Shown here in pieces: positions 51,201 through 58,536 of a stretch of DNA of 64,000 bases. Source of the stretch: Thermanaeromonas toyohensis ToBE (lineage in GTDB: Bacteria > Bacillota > DSM-521 > Neomoorellales > Neomoorellaceae); assembly GCF_900176005.1 (NCBI RefSeq), contig NZ_LT838272.1:1879587-1943586 (forward strand). Direction: 5' to 3'. Both the position numbers and the translations under genes were made by a program. Under the pieces are notes generated by a model. It was not told the origin of the DNA and did no database searches. It saw only the letters and a program-made list of their open reading frames with translations. Position 1 is the first letter of the stretch, and each line of letters opens with the position of its first letter.

Positions 51201-51346
51201 GCTTTTCCTCCTGTCCATATCAGCGCTAACCCTATTAACGTCCCTACCACCGCCACCCATCCGGCCCAGCCCTGACTGTCCAGGGCCGAGCCGAAGAGGG
51301 CAAAGAGGAATAAACCTGGAAAAAACAATTTGACGTTCTCGCTCAT
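51197..51346 (-). CDS. Small two-helix membrane protein
   Basis: A 49-residue protein: VKLFFPGLFLFALFGSAL and WAGWVAVVGTLIGLALIW form two membrane helices. ATG 51346 follows AAGGAGAG. Upstream frame extension is not supported. Function unknown. Confidence 0.5.
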   Translation of the reverse strand: MSENVKLFFPGLFLFALFGSALDSQGWAGWVAVVGTLIGLALIWTGGKA

Positions 51347-51402
51347 TTGATGTACACTCTCCTTAGACCACTTTCTAATCGGCTGCTTCTTTGCAGCTCT
51401 TT

Positions 51403-51567
51403 TTATTTGCCCGCTTCTTTCCGGCACACATCCACGTATGCCAGACGGGCTAAACAAAGGATGGCGCATTCTTCCGCCATTTTGAGATACCAGGCGCAGT
51501 TTTCCTCCAGGCAATCACACACATCGACAAAACCATGATCGCTATCAAAGCTCAATGGGCACTTCAC
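51403..51567 (-). CDS. Small Cys-rich protein
   Basis: A 54-residue protein with seven Cys (CPLSFDSDHGFVDVCDCLEENC, then AEECAILCLARLAYVDVC). GTG 51567 follows AGGAGGTGAAATAA and is adjacent to the stop of the next zinc-ribbon gene. A metal-binding role is likely, but no family is known to me. Confidence 0.55.
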   Translation of the reverse strand: MKCPLSFDSDHGFVDVCDCLEENCAWYLKMAEECAILCLARLAYVDVCRKEAGK

Positions 51568-51693
51568 TTATTTCACCTCCTCCACCGGCTCCCACCCCGG
51601 CCTATCCGGGTGCACCCAGCACCAAAAACATCTGGGAGCAGCCTCGTGGTCGTCGGCGTACCTCCATTTACAGTTAAAGCAGGTCTTTATCAC
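51568..51693 (-). CDS. Small zinc-ribbon protein
   Basis: A 41-residue protein with two CxxC knuckles (TCFNCKW and RCFWCWVHPD). GTG 51693 follows GGGGGAGCG and overlaps the upstream stop by 4 bp. Probably zinc binding; role unknown. Confidence 0.55.
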   Translation of the reverse strand: MIKTCFNCKWRYADDHEAAPRCFWCWVHPDRPGWEPVEEVK

Positions 51694-51998
51694 TGCTTCG
51701 CTCCCCCTTTGAACACCTTAAATGTTTGCCGTTTTGCCTCCCGTTCGGCTTTCCGGTGTACATTAGCCACCAGGATTCCGATAGCATCTAAGCACCCGAA
51801 TATGCTTGCCACTACGCTGTAGCCGTCTAGTGCATCCAGTATCGTCTCACATGCTTCGGAGGCTTCTTCTGCTAGGGAAGGGTCTTTTAGTGCAGCTTCA
51901 GCGGCTAGTATCATGACCGGGTGGTGGAATAGGTGCTCCAGTTCCTCTGGGGTCAGGCTTATGCGGGTGTCCACATCGAATTGCTGACTAGGCTTCAT
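51690..51998 (-). CDS. Hypothetical early phage protein
   Basis: A 102-residue mostly helical protein: ISLTPEELEHLFHHPVMILAAEAALKD, then a hydrophobic segment (GYSVVASIFGCLDAIGILVANVHRKAE). ATG 51998 follows CAGGAGG. It overlaps the Cys-rich gene upstream by 11 bp. Confidence 0.6.
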   Translation of the reverse strand: MKPSQQFDVDTRISLTPEELEHLFHHPVMILAAEAALKDPSLAEEASEACETILDALDGYSVVASIFGCLDAIGILVANVHRKAEREAKRQTFKVFKGGAKQ

Positions 51999-52140
51999 TT
52001 TGGCTTTCCTCCTGCTTATTAAGCCTTTCATGGTAGCACCGACATTTTCCGCTAGGGCTCAAGCTGATTGTTACTCTCTGGCACTCGCCGTAGTAGTTGT
52101 ACATGCAGTTTTGGCACTCACAGTAAATTGTCACGTCCAC
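51988..52140 (-). CDS. Small Cys-rich protein
   Basis: A 50-residue protein with CECQNCMYNYYGECQ and KCRCYHERL, six Cys and a His, plausible for zinc. GTG 52140 follows GGAGGTGAAGC. It is the first gene after the Cro-like regulator. Confidence 0.55.
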   Translation of the reverse strand: MDVTIYCECQNCMYNYYGECQRVTISLSPSGKCRCYHERLNKQEESQNEA

Positions 52141-52155
52141 CGCTTCACCTCCTTC

Positions 52156-52395
52156 CTACCCCGCCCGCTCGTCGGGGGTGGGGTCTGTTGTCATTTCGCA
52201 ACCTTCACGGCCAAAAATAATATTGTCTACACGGGTGCCTAAGACCTTGGCTATTTTTTGGGCTATATGAAGGCGGGGGATCCGCCTTCCCATCTCATAG
52301 TTGGCAATTGTACTTTGCGCCAGACCAACCGCCCGAGCAAGCTCTGCTTGGGTTAACTTCTTCCTTATCCGGACTTCTTTTAGCGGCTTAGGCAT
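52156..52395 (-). CDS. Cro-like XRE-family regulator
   Basis: A 79-residue helix-turn-helix protein: EVRIRKKLTQAELARAVGLAQSTIANYEMGRRIPRL, then KIAKVLGTRVDNIIF. It heads the leftward lytic transcript from the TTGACA/TATAAT promoter and is divergent from the CI-like gene, the classic switch arrangement. ATG 52395 follows AGGAGGTAAACAG. Confidence 0.88.
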   Translation of the reverse strand: MPKPLKEVRIRKKLTQAELARAVGLAQSTIANYEMGRRIPRLHIAQKIAKVLGTRVDNIIFGREGCEMTTDPTPDERAG

Positions 52396-52441
52396 ATCTG
52401 TTTACCTCCTGTTCGGTTGCGGTATGGCCTTTCTGTCTCTT

Positions 52442-52470
52442 ATTATAGATTGCACTTCGCAACCTGTCAA
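52442..52470 (-). promoter_or_regulatory. Leftward early promoter
   Basis: On the minus strand TTGACA (52465-52470), a 17-bp spacer and TATAAT (52442-52447) form a consensus promoter driving cro and the early genes. Confidence 0.85.
52450..52462. promoter_or_regulatory. Operator-like inverted repeat
   Basis: TTGCACTTCGCAA is a TTGC/GCAA dyad inside the spacer of the leftward promoter. A related half-conserved copy (TTTCGCTCTGCAA, 52500-52512) overlaps the -35 region of a TATAAT at 52522-52527 facing the repressor gene. Both are likely repressor/Cro sites. Confidence 0.5.
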
Positions 52471-52563
52471 GCAAAAAATTTCATTTTGACGCCAAAAGTT
52501 TTCGCTCTGCAATTCTACGGCTATAATAGAAGCTAGAAACTACCAGGAAGGGAGGGATATGCA

Positions 52564-53013
52564 ATGGAGGATATGCAATATATCGCCACTAAGCTTAGAA
52601 AGTTGAGGGAAGAAAAAGGTCTAACCCAGGAAGAAGTTGCAAAGGCACTAAACATCGCTAAAAGCACTTTGGGAAACTACGAAATAGGCCGCAGGACGCC
52701 AGATTTGCCTATGCTAACCAAGCTAGCAGAATTCTATGGTGTCTCTTTGGACTACTTTAGGCCAAACGGCCATTCCCCCACTCCCTGGTGGGAGAGGGAT
52801 GAGCCACCGAGCGACATAGAATTGTGGGAGTTCGTGCAGAAACATTCAAACTTGAAGCTCATGGGCGACCCGCTCGATGAGGATGCGAAACACGATATTC
52901 TCCTCTTCCTTCGAGCAGCACACGAACACATAAAGCAAGAGAGAAAGAAAAAGGCCGCCGAAGCGGCCAAGAGAGAGGGGATATCACAAGACCACAGCGA
53001 AGGGAGTGAGTAA
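52564..53013 (+). CDS. CI/ImmR-like repressor
   Basis: A 149-residue protein. The N-terminal helix-turn-helix (LRKLREEKGLTQEEVAKALNIAKSTLGNYEIGRRTP, about 12-47) and FYGVSLDYF give the XRE fold; the C-terminal half is acidic then Lys-rich with no protease domain. It is thus closer to ICEBs1/phage-105 type ImmR than to LexA-like CI. Removal would depend on the ImmA-type protease encoded 1 kb downstream. Confidence 0.88.
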   Translation: MEDMQYIATKLRKLREEKGLTQEEVAKALNIAKSTLGNYEIGRRTPDLPMLTKLAEFYGVSLDYFRPNGHSPTPWWERDEPPSDIELWEFVQKHSNLKLMGDPLDEDAKHDILLFLRAAHEHIKQERKKKAAEAAKREGISQDHSEGSE

Positions 53014-53043
53014 GGGGAACATCCCCGCCGTGGCCTATGACCG

Positions 53044-53235
53044 TTAGGAGTTGGGAGCAATTTGGAGTATAGTAGCAATTGCATTCGAAATATGAGCTAT
53101 CTTTTCTGCATTATCTAGTGGGAACCGAGCTAGCTCTTTATTAACATCGGTGAGTACCTTGAGCGTTTCAAGAGCATACAGTTTTCTAGTGAAATCGTAA
53201 CACTCGATTAAGTCCTCGTCTTTGTACTGGAGCAT
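53044..53235 (-). CDS. Hypothetical small protein
   Basis: A 63-residue helical protein (DLIECYDFTRKLYALETLKVLTDV, HISNAIATILQIA). ATG 53235 follows GGGAGGTG. It is divergent from the next small gene. No family recognised. Confidence 0.55.
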   Translation of the reverse strand: MLQYKDEDLIECYDFTRKLYALETLKVLTDVNKELARFPLDNAEKIAHISNAIATILQIAPNS

Positions 53236-53269
53236 GTGCTTTTCACCTCCCATAGAAAGGAGCTTAAGT

Positions 53270-53482
53270 ATGGCTGATAAGTTTGAGGTTGCCAGGGATT
53301 TAGTGATTGCGCTAATTCAAAATAATGCTTTACGGCCAACTAATACGGCAACCAGTGAAGCTTTAAATGCTAGCTTGGTAGCTGAAGTGGCTAAGGCTTA
53401 CACGACAATCTTCCAAGCCCTAAGCGAATTAGAAGAAGCAGAAAAAGCTAGAAAGCCGCAAAAGCCCGTTAAACTCACATAG
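53270..53482 (+). CDS. Hypothetical small helical protein
   Basis: A 70-residue protein (FEVARDLVIALIQNNALRP, VAEVAKAYTTIFQALSELEEAEKARK). ATG 53270 follows AAAGGAGC. Similar small helical proteins occur beside phage repressors. Function unknown. Confidence 0.6.
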   Translation: MADKFEVARDLVIALIQNNALRPTNTATSEALNASLVAEVAKAYTTIFQALSELEEAEKARKPQKPVKLT

Positions 53483-53764
53483 TTAAAACACCAGCTTATT
53501 ATCCCTTAACACCTGGTGCAGGATGAACCCTAGCACCTGGATTTGCTGGTGTTCCAGTCCAAGCTGGCAGTGATTATTGATAGCTTCAATGATTTCATGC
53601 AAGAGGCTTTCCCCGGCCTGTTCCGGGGGCTGTCCTTCGGCCAGAACTATCTCCTGGGTAAAGGGGTGATGCTCGGCAAAGCTACGGCGCTGCGTGCCTA
53701 ATAAGGGGTCAAACCTTACTGTATAAGTGATGCCTCCAATTTTTACGGTTTGCGGTATTTCCAT
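53483..53764 (-). CDS. Phage protein with HEXXE-type motif
   Basis: A 93-residue protein: KIGGITYTVRFDPLLG, EIVLAEGQPPEQAGESLLHEIIEAINNHC, HQQIQVLGFILHQVLRD. The family is frequent in phages and looks like a small zincin, but the motif reads HEIIE, with Glu where the second metal His would stand, so catalytic activity is uncertain. Confidence 0.65.
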   Translation of the reverse strand: MEIPQTVKIGGITYTVRFDPLLGTQRRSFAEHHPFTQEIVLAEGQPPEQAGESLLHEIIEAINNHCQLGLEHQQIQVLGFILHQVLRDNKLVF

Positions 53765-53793
53765 AACATTATCCTCCTGAGGGAGTGATAGAC

Positions 53794-53988
53794 GTGAGCA
53801 AGAAGCAAAACCTGTTTAAACCTGGCGAAAAAGCTCCAGAGTCCGGCCAGTATGAAATTGTTGGGCCACGGGGCGGCAAAACACCTTATGGTGAAAGAAC
53901 CGTAGTAGAGGGTGAGCCTTTCCCACCAACCCCGGAGCCGGGCCTGAAATATAAGGAGGTAGACCCCACCAAGCACGGGAAGAAGTAA
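53794..53988 (+). CDS. YjzC-like protein
   Basis: A 64-residue protein with the YjzC block NLFKPGEKAPESGQYEIVGPRGGKT and a Pro-rich end. YjzC-type proteins of Bacillus and Clostridia are small, sometimes stress-linked, of unknown activity. GTG 53794 follows GAGGGAG. It is 5 bp before the ImmA gene. Confidence 0.75.
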   Translation: MSKKQNLFKPGEKAPESGQYEIVGPRGGKTPYGERTVVEGEPFPPTPEPGLKYKEVDPTKHGKK

Positions 53989-53993
53989 CCGTT

Positions 53994-54425
53994 ATGGAAG
54001 TACCCTATTACGTCCGTGCCGCCTGGGAACTGGCCCGGGAATATGCCACTAGGAACCCTGCTCGTATCGCCCAGGAGAGGGGAATTAAGCTCTTGTATCT
54101 CCCCTTCCGAAGCATATACGGTGTTGGTGCTTACTTGGCTGATTGCAAGCTCATAGCGGTCAATAGCAACCTCGAAGAAGAGGAGCAAAATCTAGTCATC
54201 GCTCATGAGCTTGCTCATTTTGAACTGCACCCAGAATTTAGCGTTTACTTTGTACTCTCTCATTCCCTATTTTACACCCGGTGGGAATACGAAGCAAATA
54301 TGTTTGCTGCGGCATTAAGAATAGGCGAAGACCTGGCCCGGTATGAGCCAGCCATTAGAGAGCTGGCTGCCGGGAGGGTGGACAAGTTTATAAAAGCATT
54401 GGGAGCGAGAATAGAGGATAACTGA
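53994..54425 (+). CDS. ImmA/IrrE family metallopeptidase
   Basis: A 143-residue protein with the zincin motif HELAHFELHP (about residues 67-76) and the third ligand in EYEANMFAAALR. ImmA-type proteases cleave the cognate ImmR repressor, giving induction. The pairing with the XRE repressor 1 kb upstream supports that. It is shorter than many ImmA proteins and has no extra domains. It lies just inside attR. Confidence 0.88.
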   Translation: MEVPYYVRAAWELAREYATRNPARIAQERGIKLLYLPFRSIYGVGAYLADCKLIAVNSNLEEEEQNLVIAHELAHFELHPEFSVYFVLSHSLFYTRWEYEANMFAAALRIGEDLARYEPAIRELAAGRVDKFIKALGARIEDN

Positions 54426-54426
54426 A

Positions 54427-54442
54427 TCCGTTGGCTCTGAGG
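54427..54442 (+). repeat. Candidate integrase arm-type site, right
   Basis: Identical to 18318-18333 (TCCGTTGGCTCTGAGG). It lies 48 bp inside attR and directly after the ImmA stop. Confidence 0.5.
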
Positions 54443-54488
54443 GAGGTCGCCTAAACCGGTCTCGGGAAAGCTTGATTTTTCAAGGGCT

Positions 54489-54567
54489 GCAGGGGCGTAG
54501 CTCAATTTGGCAGAGTAGCGGACTCCAAATCCGTTGGTTGCAGGTTCGAGTCCTGTCGCCCCTGCCA
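54489..54567 (+). repeat. attR (79-bp direct repeat, copy 2)
   Basis: Perfect copy of 18193-18271. Upstream sequence belongs to the prophage and downstream sequence to the host. Confidence 0.9.
54491..54567 (+). tRNA. tRNA-Trp (CCA), right copy
   Basis: Identical in all 77 nt to the left copy, with intact fold and CCA end. No good promoter is visible upstream, so it depends on prophage transcription, perhaps read-through from the ImmA genes, or is silent. Confidence 0.93.
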
Positions 54568-54670
54568 TTCTTGTGAATCAAAGGCTTTACGGATTTACCC
54601 CGTTTAAAAAAACGTGGTGTGGACGCTGATTTAACTAATATTTAACATGAGGATTAAACTCATCTCCATA

Positions 54671-54814
54671 TTATCTCCACTTTTGCTCCACTTTTTGGAC
54701 AAATATCCCATGAAAGTAGTTTTCAGGTTCCCACTTTAATCTCTCTAGTACTTGGGAAGGCAACAGAATAGTCCCATCATCCTCTAGACGACTTATATAT
54801 CTTATTTCGGCCAT
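54671..54814 (-). CDS. AbrB/MazE-like small protein
   Basis: A 47-residue protein: MAEIRYISRLEDDGTILLPSQVLERLKW. The D-G-T-I-L-L-P pattern resembles the swapped-hairpin AbrB DNA-binding domain. ATG 54814 follows TAAGGAGGG and is 13 bp after the HPt gene, so it is the last gene of the chemotaxis operon. It is short for AbrB (about 50 for the domain alone), so it might bind DNA or act as an antitoxin-like protein without a partner. Confidence 0.6.
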   Translation of the reverse strand: MAEIRYISRLEDDGTILLPSQVLERLKWEPENYFHGIFVQKVEQKWR

Positions 54815-54827
54815 AGCGAAACCCTCC

Positions 54828-55721
54828 TTAGAGTAGCTTCTTTAAGGTTATACGGCTCAAAACTTTGTAGGTTAGGTCGTCGACAGAATACAGGATCCAT
54901 CCTTGCCTCATAGCATCGCCCAAGAGTCTTAAACTGCCATTGTCAAGCTTCAGTACTCCGGGTGCAAAGTCAAGGACAACGCGCTTCCCTTGGGCTTGTA
55001 AGGTATATCCATATTCTCGATACTTTGACCAATTATCCTCCCTAACCTCTACTATATATCCCACGTCCACACCCTTTACGTCAGGATAACCTTCTATACA
55101 CTCATAAAGATGGGGCTCATCAATGTTACCTTCCATAACTGCCGTTATAACAGTAGGAAGTACTCGACCAGAGAGCAGTTCGTTTTCTGTGGGCTTTGAA
55201 AACTTTAGCTCACCTATCTCCTCCAAACGTTTTAGTATCACGAAAGCCCGGGCGCCACGCATATCTGAAGCTTCGTCGAGGGTAACCCGTATTAATACTT
55301 TTTTACTTTCACTGTTTTTTTCACCCTTTTGTGGAGCTATAAGATTCCCTAGAGAAGCGCTCTCAAGCTCTTTAGCGATACTGCTAAACACAGAAGGGAT
55401 ACAGCTACCCACTCCTTCCTCAACTCCACGTACCAGCGATCTCAATACATCACCAGCTTGAAGTAAAAGGTTACATACGCTTTCACTTATTACTACTTCT
55501 CCCTTCCGGATACTGTCCAATAATGTTTCCATCTTATGGGCGAATTCTGCTATATCCTTAAGCCCCACACAAGCGGCTGAGCCTTTTAGGGTATGGGCAA
55601 CCCTAAAGATGGCATCAATGGTCCTACTATCTTTCTTTTCTAGTTCCAAAAAAAGGTGCTCCAGGATATCTAGTTGTTCGTAAGCCTCATTTAAGAATTC
55701 ACGCATAAGGTCAAGAGCCAT
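54828..55721 (-). CDS. Stand-alone HPt protein (CheA P1-like)
   Basis: A 297-residue protein. The HPt domain (about 1-105) has the phosphorylated His in FRVAHTLKGSAACVGL and KMETLLDSIRKGE, as CheA P1. A region at about 140-225 (VLIRVTLDEASDMRGARAFVILKRLEEIGEL, GYPDVKGVDVGYI) resembles the CheA P2/regulator-binding domain, and the end is a beta-rich tail. It supplies the phospho-acceptor that the adjacent CheA lacks, as in split CheA3/CheA4 systems. Confidence 0.88.
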   Translation of the reverse strand: MALDLMREFLNEAYEQLDILEHLFLELEKKDSRTIDAIFRVAHTLKGSAACVGLKDIAEFAHKMETLLDSIRKGEVVISESVCNLLLQAGDVLRSLVRGVEEGVGSCIPSVFSSIAKELESASLGNLIAPQKGEKNSESKKVLIRVTLDEASDMRGARAFVILKRLEEIGELKFSKPTENELLSGRVLPTVITAVMEGNIDEPHLYECIEGYPDVKGVDVGYIVEVREDNWSKYREYGYTLQAQGKRVVLDFAPGVLKLDNGSLRLLGDAMRQGWILYSVDDLTYKVLSRITLKKLL

Positions 55722-55846
55722 AAGATATCACACCATCCTCCCTCAACTATCTATCATTCATTATCACTACCTACCTGTTTTGGGCCATATCCGTTTCATT
55801 TGGAACTCATCCCTATATTTGCTTGTTCGGGTTTTTCATTACTGTT

Positions 55847-57280
55847 CTATGCCATCCTTCCTATCACCTCAGCATCCAAAATTAAGGCGATATCACCGTT
55901 CCCTAGGATCGCTACTCCGGCAAACATTCTCAAATGAGAGAACTGGGAAGGGAGATTTTTAAGCACGACATCCTGTTCTCCTAGTATCTTTGGTACAGCT
56001 ATGGCGGTTCCAGACAAGAGCACTATAAGGGTTAACTCTTCACCTTCCCATGCTTCCATCTCGGTTTTAAGTGTGCGAGAAAGTCGTACAACAGGGTATA
56101 TGGTATCACGTAAGGTTACTACTTCTCTATCCTTAACAGAGTGTATCCTATGGGCTTCTATTCTTACGATTTCCTTGACTTGACCCACCGGTATACCGAA
56201 GAGACCACCACACCTTACCAGTACTACTTTGGTTATACTCATAGATACGGGCAGTTCTAACGATACCTCTGTTCCTTGGCCATATTCGCTATATACTAAT
56301 ACTCTGCCCCCCAGCCGCTCTACCGTTTCCCGTACTACATCCATGCCTACACCTCGACCGGACACTGAAGTTGCCTCATCCTTTGTGCTGAAGCCAGGTA
56401 AAAAGATTAACTCTATAGCCTCCTCAAGACTCAGCTCCTTCGCTTGTTGTTCTGTTATTAAGCCTCGGCTGACGGCCTTACTCTTTACCGCCTCGGCATC
56501 TATACCTGCTCCGTCGTCCTTTACTACAATAACCACGCGCTCTCCTTTACGCTCTGCTCGCAATATGAGTTCCCCTTCTTCCGGCTTTCCTGCTCTAATT
56601 CTTTCTTCGGGTGCTTCTAGACCATGATCTATAGCATTACGGATGAGATGAAGGAGAGGTTCATATATGGAGGCTGCTATGTTACGGTCTATGGTAACCT
56701 CTTCGCCAAACATCCTAAACTGTACCTTTTTTCCCAGCTCTTGCCCAAGATCGCGAACCACTCGGCGAAACCGTTCAAATACAAAACCTACAGGCATAAG
56801 ACGCATTTCCATGACTATGTCCTGGATCCCCCAGCTCGTCCGGCTAAGTAATGCTTGGTATTCCTTAAATTCCCTTATTACTTCTATCGGTAATCCAAGC
56901 TCTTCTAAACGTTTTATTAAATGAGTAAGCCCGTTTGTGCTCACTATAAGCTCGCCCGCTAAGGCTAGAAGTCTGTCTATCTTGCTCTGATCTACTTTGA
57001 TTGTCTGCGTGTCACTGATTTCTCGTCCCACTTCCCGCACTATCCGGGAGTCTTCAGCTAATGCCACCTTACCTTCCAGATAATCTCTAGCCAACCGTTC
57101 ACATGCCTCTATATAATCTTCTGCCCCTACTTCGATTTCGAGGCCGTACTCCCCTCCATAATCCAGGAGATTTACCTGGCCGAGCCATCCCCTTTCCTCC
57201 ATCTCTTTAAGTAGAGGCCACACGTCGTATCTAGCCAGTTCCTGGGCAGCGATCCTTAAAGTCTTACCTTCCCTTTGCAT
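55847..57280 (-). CDS. cheA: CheA kinase core lacking HPt
   Basis: A 477-residue protein. A small N-terminal domain (about 1-80) replaces P1-P2. Then come dimerisation P3 (about 90-150, KIDRLLALAGELIVSTNGL), ATPase P4 (N-box HLIRNAIDHGLEAPEER, G-boxes DDGAGID and GRGVGMDVV) and CheW-like P5 (about 345-475). There is no H-box. It must phosphorylate a separate HPt protein, presumably the product of the next gene. Confidence 0.9.
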   Translation of the reverse strand: MQREGKTLRIAAQELARYDVWPLLKEMEERGWLGQVNLLDYGGEYGLEIEVGAEDYIEACERLARDYLEGKVALAEDSRIVREVGREISDTQTIKVDQSKIDRLLALAGELIVSTNGLTHLIKRLEELGLPIEVIREFKEYQALLSRTSWGIQDIVMEMRLMPVGFVFERFRRVVRDLGQELGKKVQFRMFGEEVTIDRNIAASIYEPLLHLIRNAIDHGLEAPEERIRAGKPEEGELILRAERKGERVVIVVKDDGAGIDAEAVKSKAVSRGLITEQQAKELSLEEAIELIFLPGFSTKDEATSVSGRGVGMDVVRETVERLGGRVLVYSEYGQGTEVSLELPVSMSITKVVLVRCGGLFGIPVGQVKEIVRIEAHRIHSVKDREVVTLRDTIYPVVRLSRTLKTEMEAWEGEELTLIVLLSGTAIAVPKILGEQDVVLKNLPSQFSHLRMFAGVAILGNGDIALILDAEVIGRMA

Positions 57281-57303
57281 GCGATGCTCCCCCGTTGTTA
57301 CCT

Positions 57304-57678
57304 TTATCTAGCTCCGTGGCCACCGAACATTGTACATACTCGCTCTAAGTCTTCAGGTTTCACGGGTTTAACTAAGTAAAGGTCGGCACCAGCTTTATAT
57401 GCTTCGACCATATCATTTTGCCCTGCCTCGGTTGAAATAACAACCACGGCTACATTTTTGCCCTGCTCAGCCTTGCGAATTTCACGTATCAAGTCGTATC
57501 CATGCATCTTAGGCATATTTATATCTACGAGCACCACATCATACTCAGCCATAAAGAATTTTTCCAAGCCCTCATATCCGTTATCTGCAAAGTCGACTTG
57601 ATGCCCAGCTTTTAGGAGAATATTGGCATGGTATGCTCGCACGGCGCTCGAATCATCGACAATTAGTACTCGGGCCAT
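57304..57678 (-). CDS. cheY: CheY-like response regulator
   Basis: A 124-residue single receiver domain: ILIVDDSSAVRAYHANILLKAG with the acidic pair, VVLVDINMPKMHG with the phosphoryl Asp, VVVISTEAG with Thr, and YLVKPVKPEDL with the Lys. No output domain. It may act on the motor or as a phosphate sink. Confidence 0.9.
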   Translation of the reverse strand: MARVLIVDDSSAVRAYHANILLKAGHQVDFADNGYEGLEKFFMAEYDVVLVDINMPKMHGYDLIREIRKAEQGKNVAVVVISTEAGQNDMVEAYKAGADLYLVKPVKPEDLERVCTMFGGHGAR

Positions 57679-57714
57679 AGGGGTCCCCTTTCGCTGGAAG
57701 TATGTTATTTTATG

Positions 57715-58518
57715 TTACTTTTGATATATAATGGCGTTCTTGAACTTTACGGGTTTGAATAACGTAGTTATTCGGCTCATGGATTCCGAGTGTCCTAAAA
57801 ATACATATCCTCCAGGTTCCAGGGCCTGGTAAAAGTGGAGAGCTACGCGACGCCGCGATAGATCGTCAAAATATATTAAGACGTTACGGCAGAATATGGC
57901 ATGGAAGTTACGCATGGTGCGCATGGCACCATCATCTACCAGGTTTAACGGATAAAAACGTATCCTCCTTTTTAATATGGAAGAGATAGCATAATTTTCA
58001 CCTACAGGGGTGAAATAACGCTTGAGGTAGGCTTCCGGAACATAACGGATGGCATAATAACTGTAGATTCCTCTCTGGGCCTTTTCCAGAACCTCCGTGT
58101 TTATATCCGTGGCGTGTATCTGCCAGGGTATGTCACCGGCCATCTCTTGCATTATGATGGCTAGGGTATAGGCTTCTTCGCCAGATGAACATCCAGCACA
58201 CCATATGTTAATCCCTGTACGTCTATTACCATTCTTATACCAGAGAGGAACAACCTCCTCAGCCAAACATTTCAATTGGTCGTACTCACGGAAGAAATAT
58301 GTTTCGTTGACAGTTAAACTGTTCAGCAATTCTTGGCGCATTTGACCATTCCTATCAAACCTCAGCGCCCCTAGGTAGGCAGTGAAATCTTTAAAGCCGT
58401 ACTTATACATTTGCTCTTCGACGCGCTTTTGTACATAGTAGACTTTGGTGTCCTCAAAATAGATACCCGCCTCACGATAAACATATTCTCGAAGGCGTTC
58501 AAATTCTGCTTTAGTCAT
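57715..58518 (-). CDS. cheR: Chemoreceptor glutamate methyltransferase CheR
   Basis: A 267-residue methyltransferase: N-terminal helical domain (FERLREYVYREAGIYFEDTK), then ELLNSLTVNETYFFREYDQL, INIWCAGCSSGEEAYTLAI (SAM-binding), HATDINTEVLEKAQRGIYS and FHAIFCRNVLIYFD. No pentapeptide-binding or TPR extension. It would methylate the double receptor encoded upstream. Confidence 0.94.
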   Translation of the reverse strand: MTKAEFERLREYVYREAGIYFEDTKVYYVQKRVEEQMYKYGFKDFTAYLGALRFDRNGQMRQELLNSLTVNETYFFREYDQLKCLAEEVVPLWYKNGNRRTGINIWCAGCSSGEEAYTLAIIMQEMAGDIPWQIHATDINTEVLEKAQRGIYSYYAIRYVPEAYLKRYFTPVGENYAISSILKRRIRFYPLNLVDDGAMRTMRNFHAIFCRNVLIYFDDLSRRRVALHFYQALEPGGYVFLGHSESMSRITTLFKPVKFKNAIIYQK

Positions 58519-58536
58519 TTACTCTTTCTGGCCTCC

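Larger units (their letters stand above)
18193..54567. mobile_element. Siphovirus-type prophage integrated in tRNA-Trp
   Basis: A 36.4-kb element is bounded by a 79-bp perfect direct repeat covering the whole tRNA-Trp. It holds integrase, repressor/ImmA, replication, terminase, capsid, tail and lysis modules in standard order. Capsid (DUF5309 type), a 1033-residue tape measure and two tail-tube proteins point to a long non-contractile tail. Nearly all lytic genes are leftward. One structural gene is broken by an IS21-type element, so the prophage may be defective. Confidence 0.95.

Noticed and set aside
53483-53764. Active zinc protease (HEXXH)
   Set aside because: The motif is HEIIE; the second His ligand is absent, so I list it only as a protease-like phage protein.
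54272-54568. Minus-strand frame reading GATGLEPATNGFGVRYSAKLSYAP over both tRNA-Trp copies
   Set aside because: This is the well-known translation artefact of a tRNA gene; a similar frame occurs at 18177-18362.
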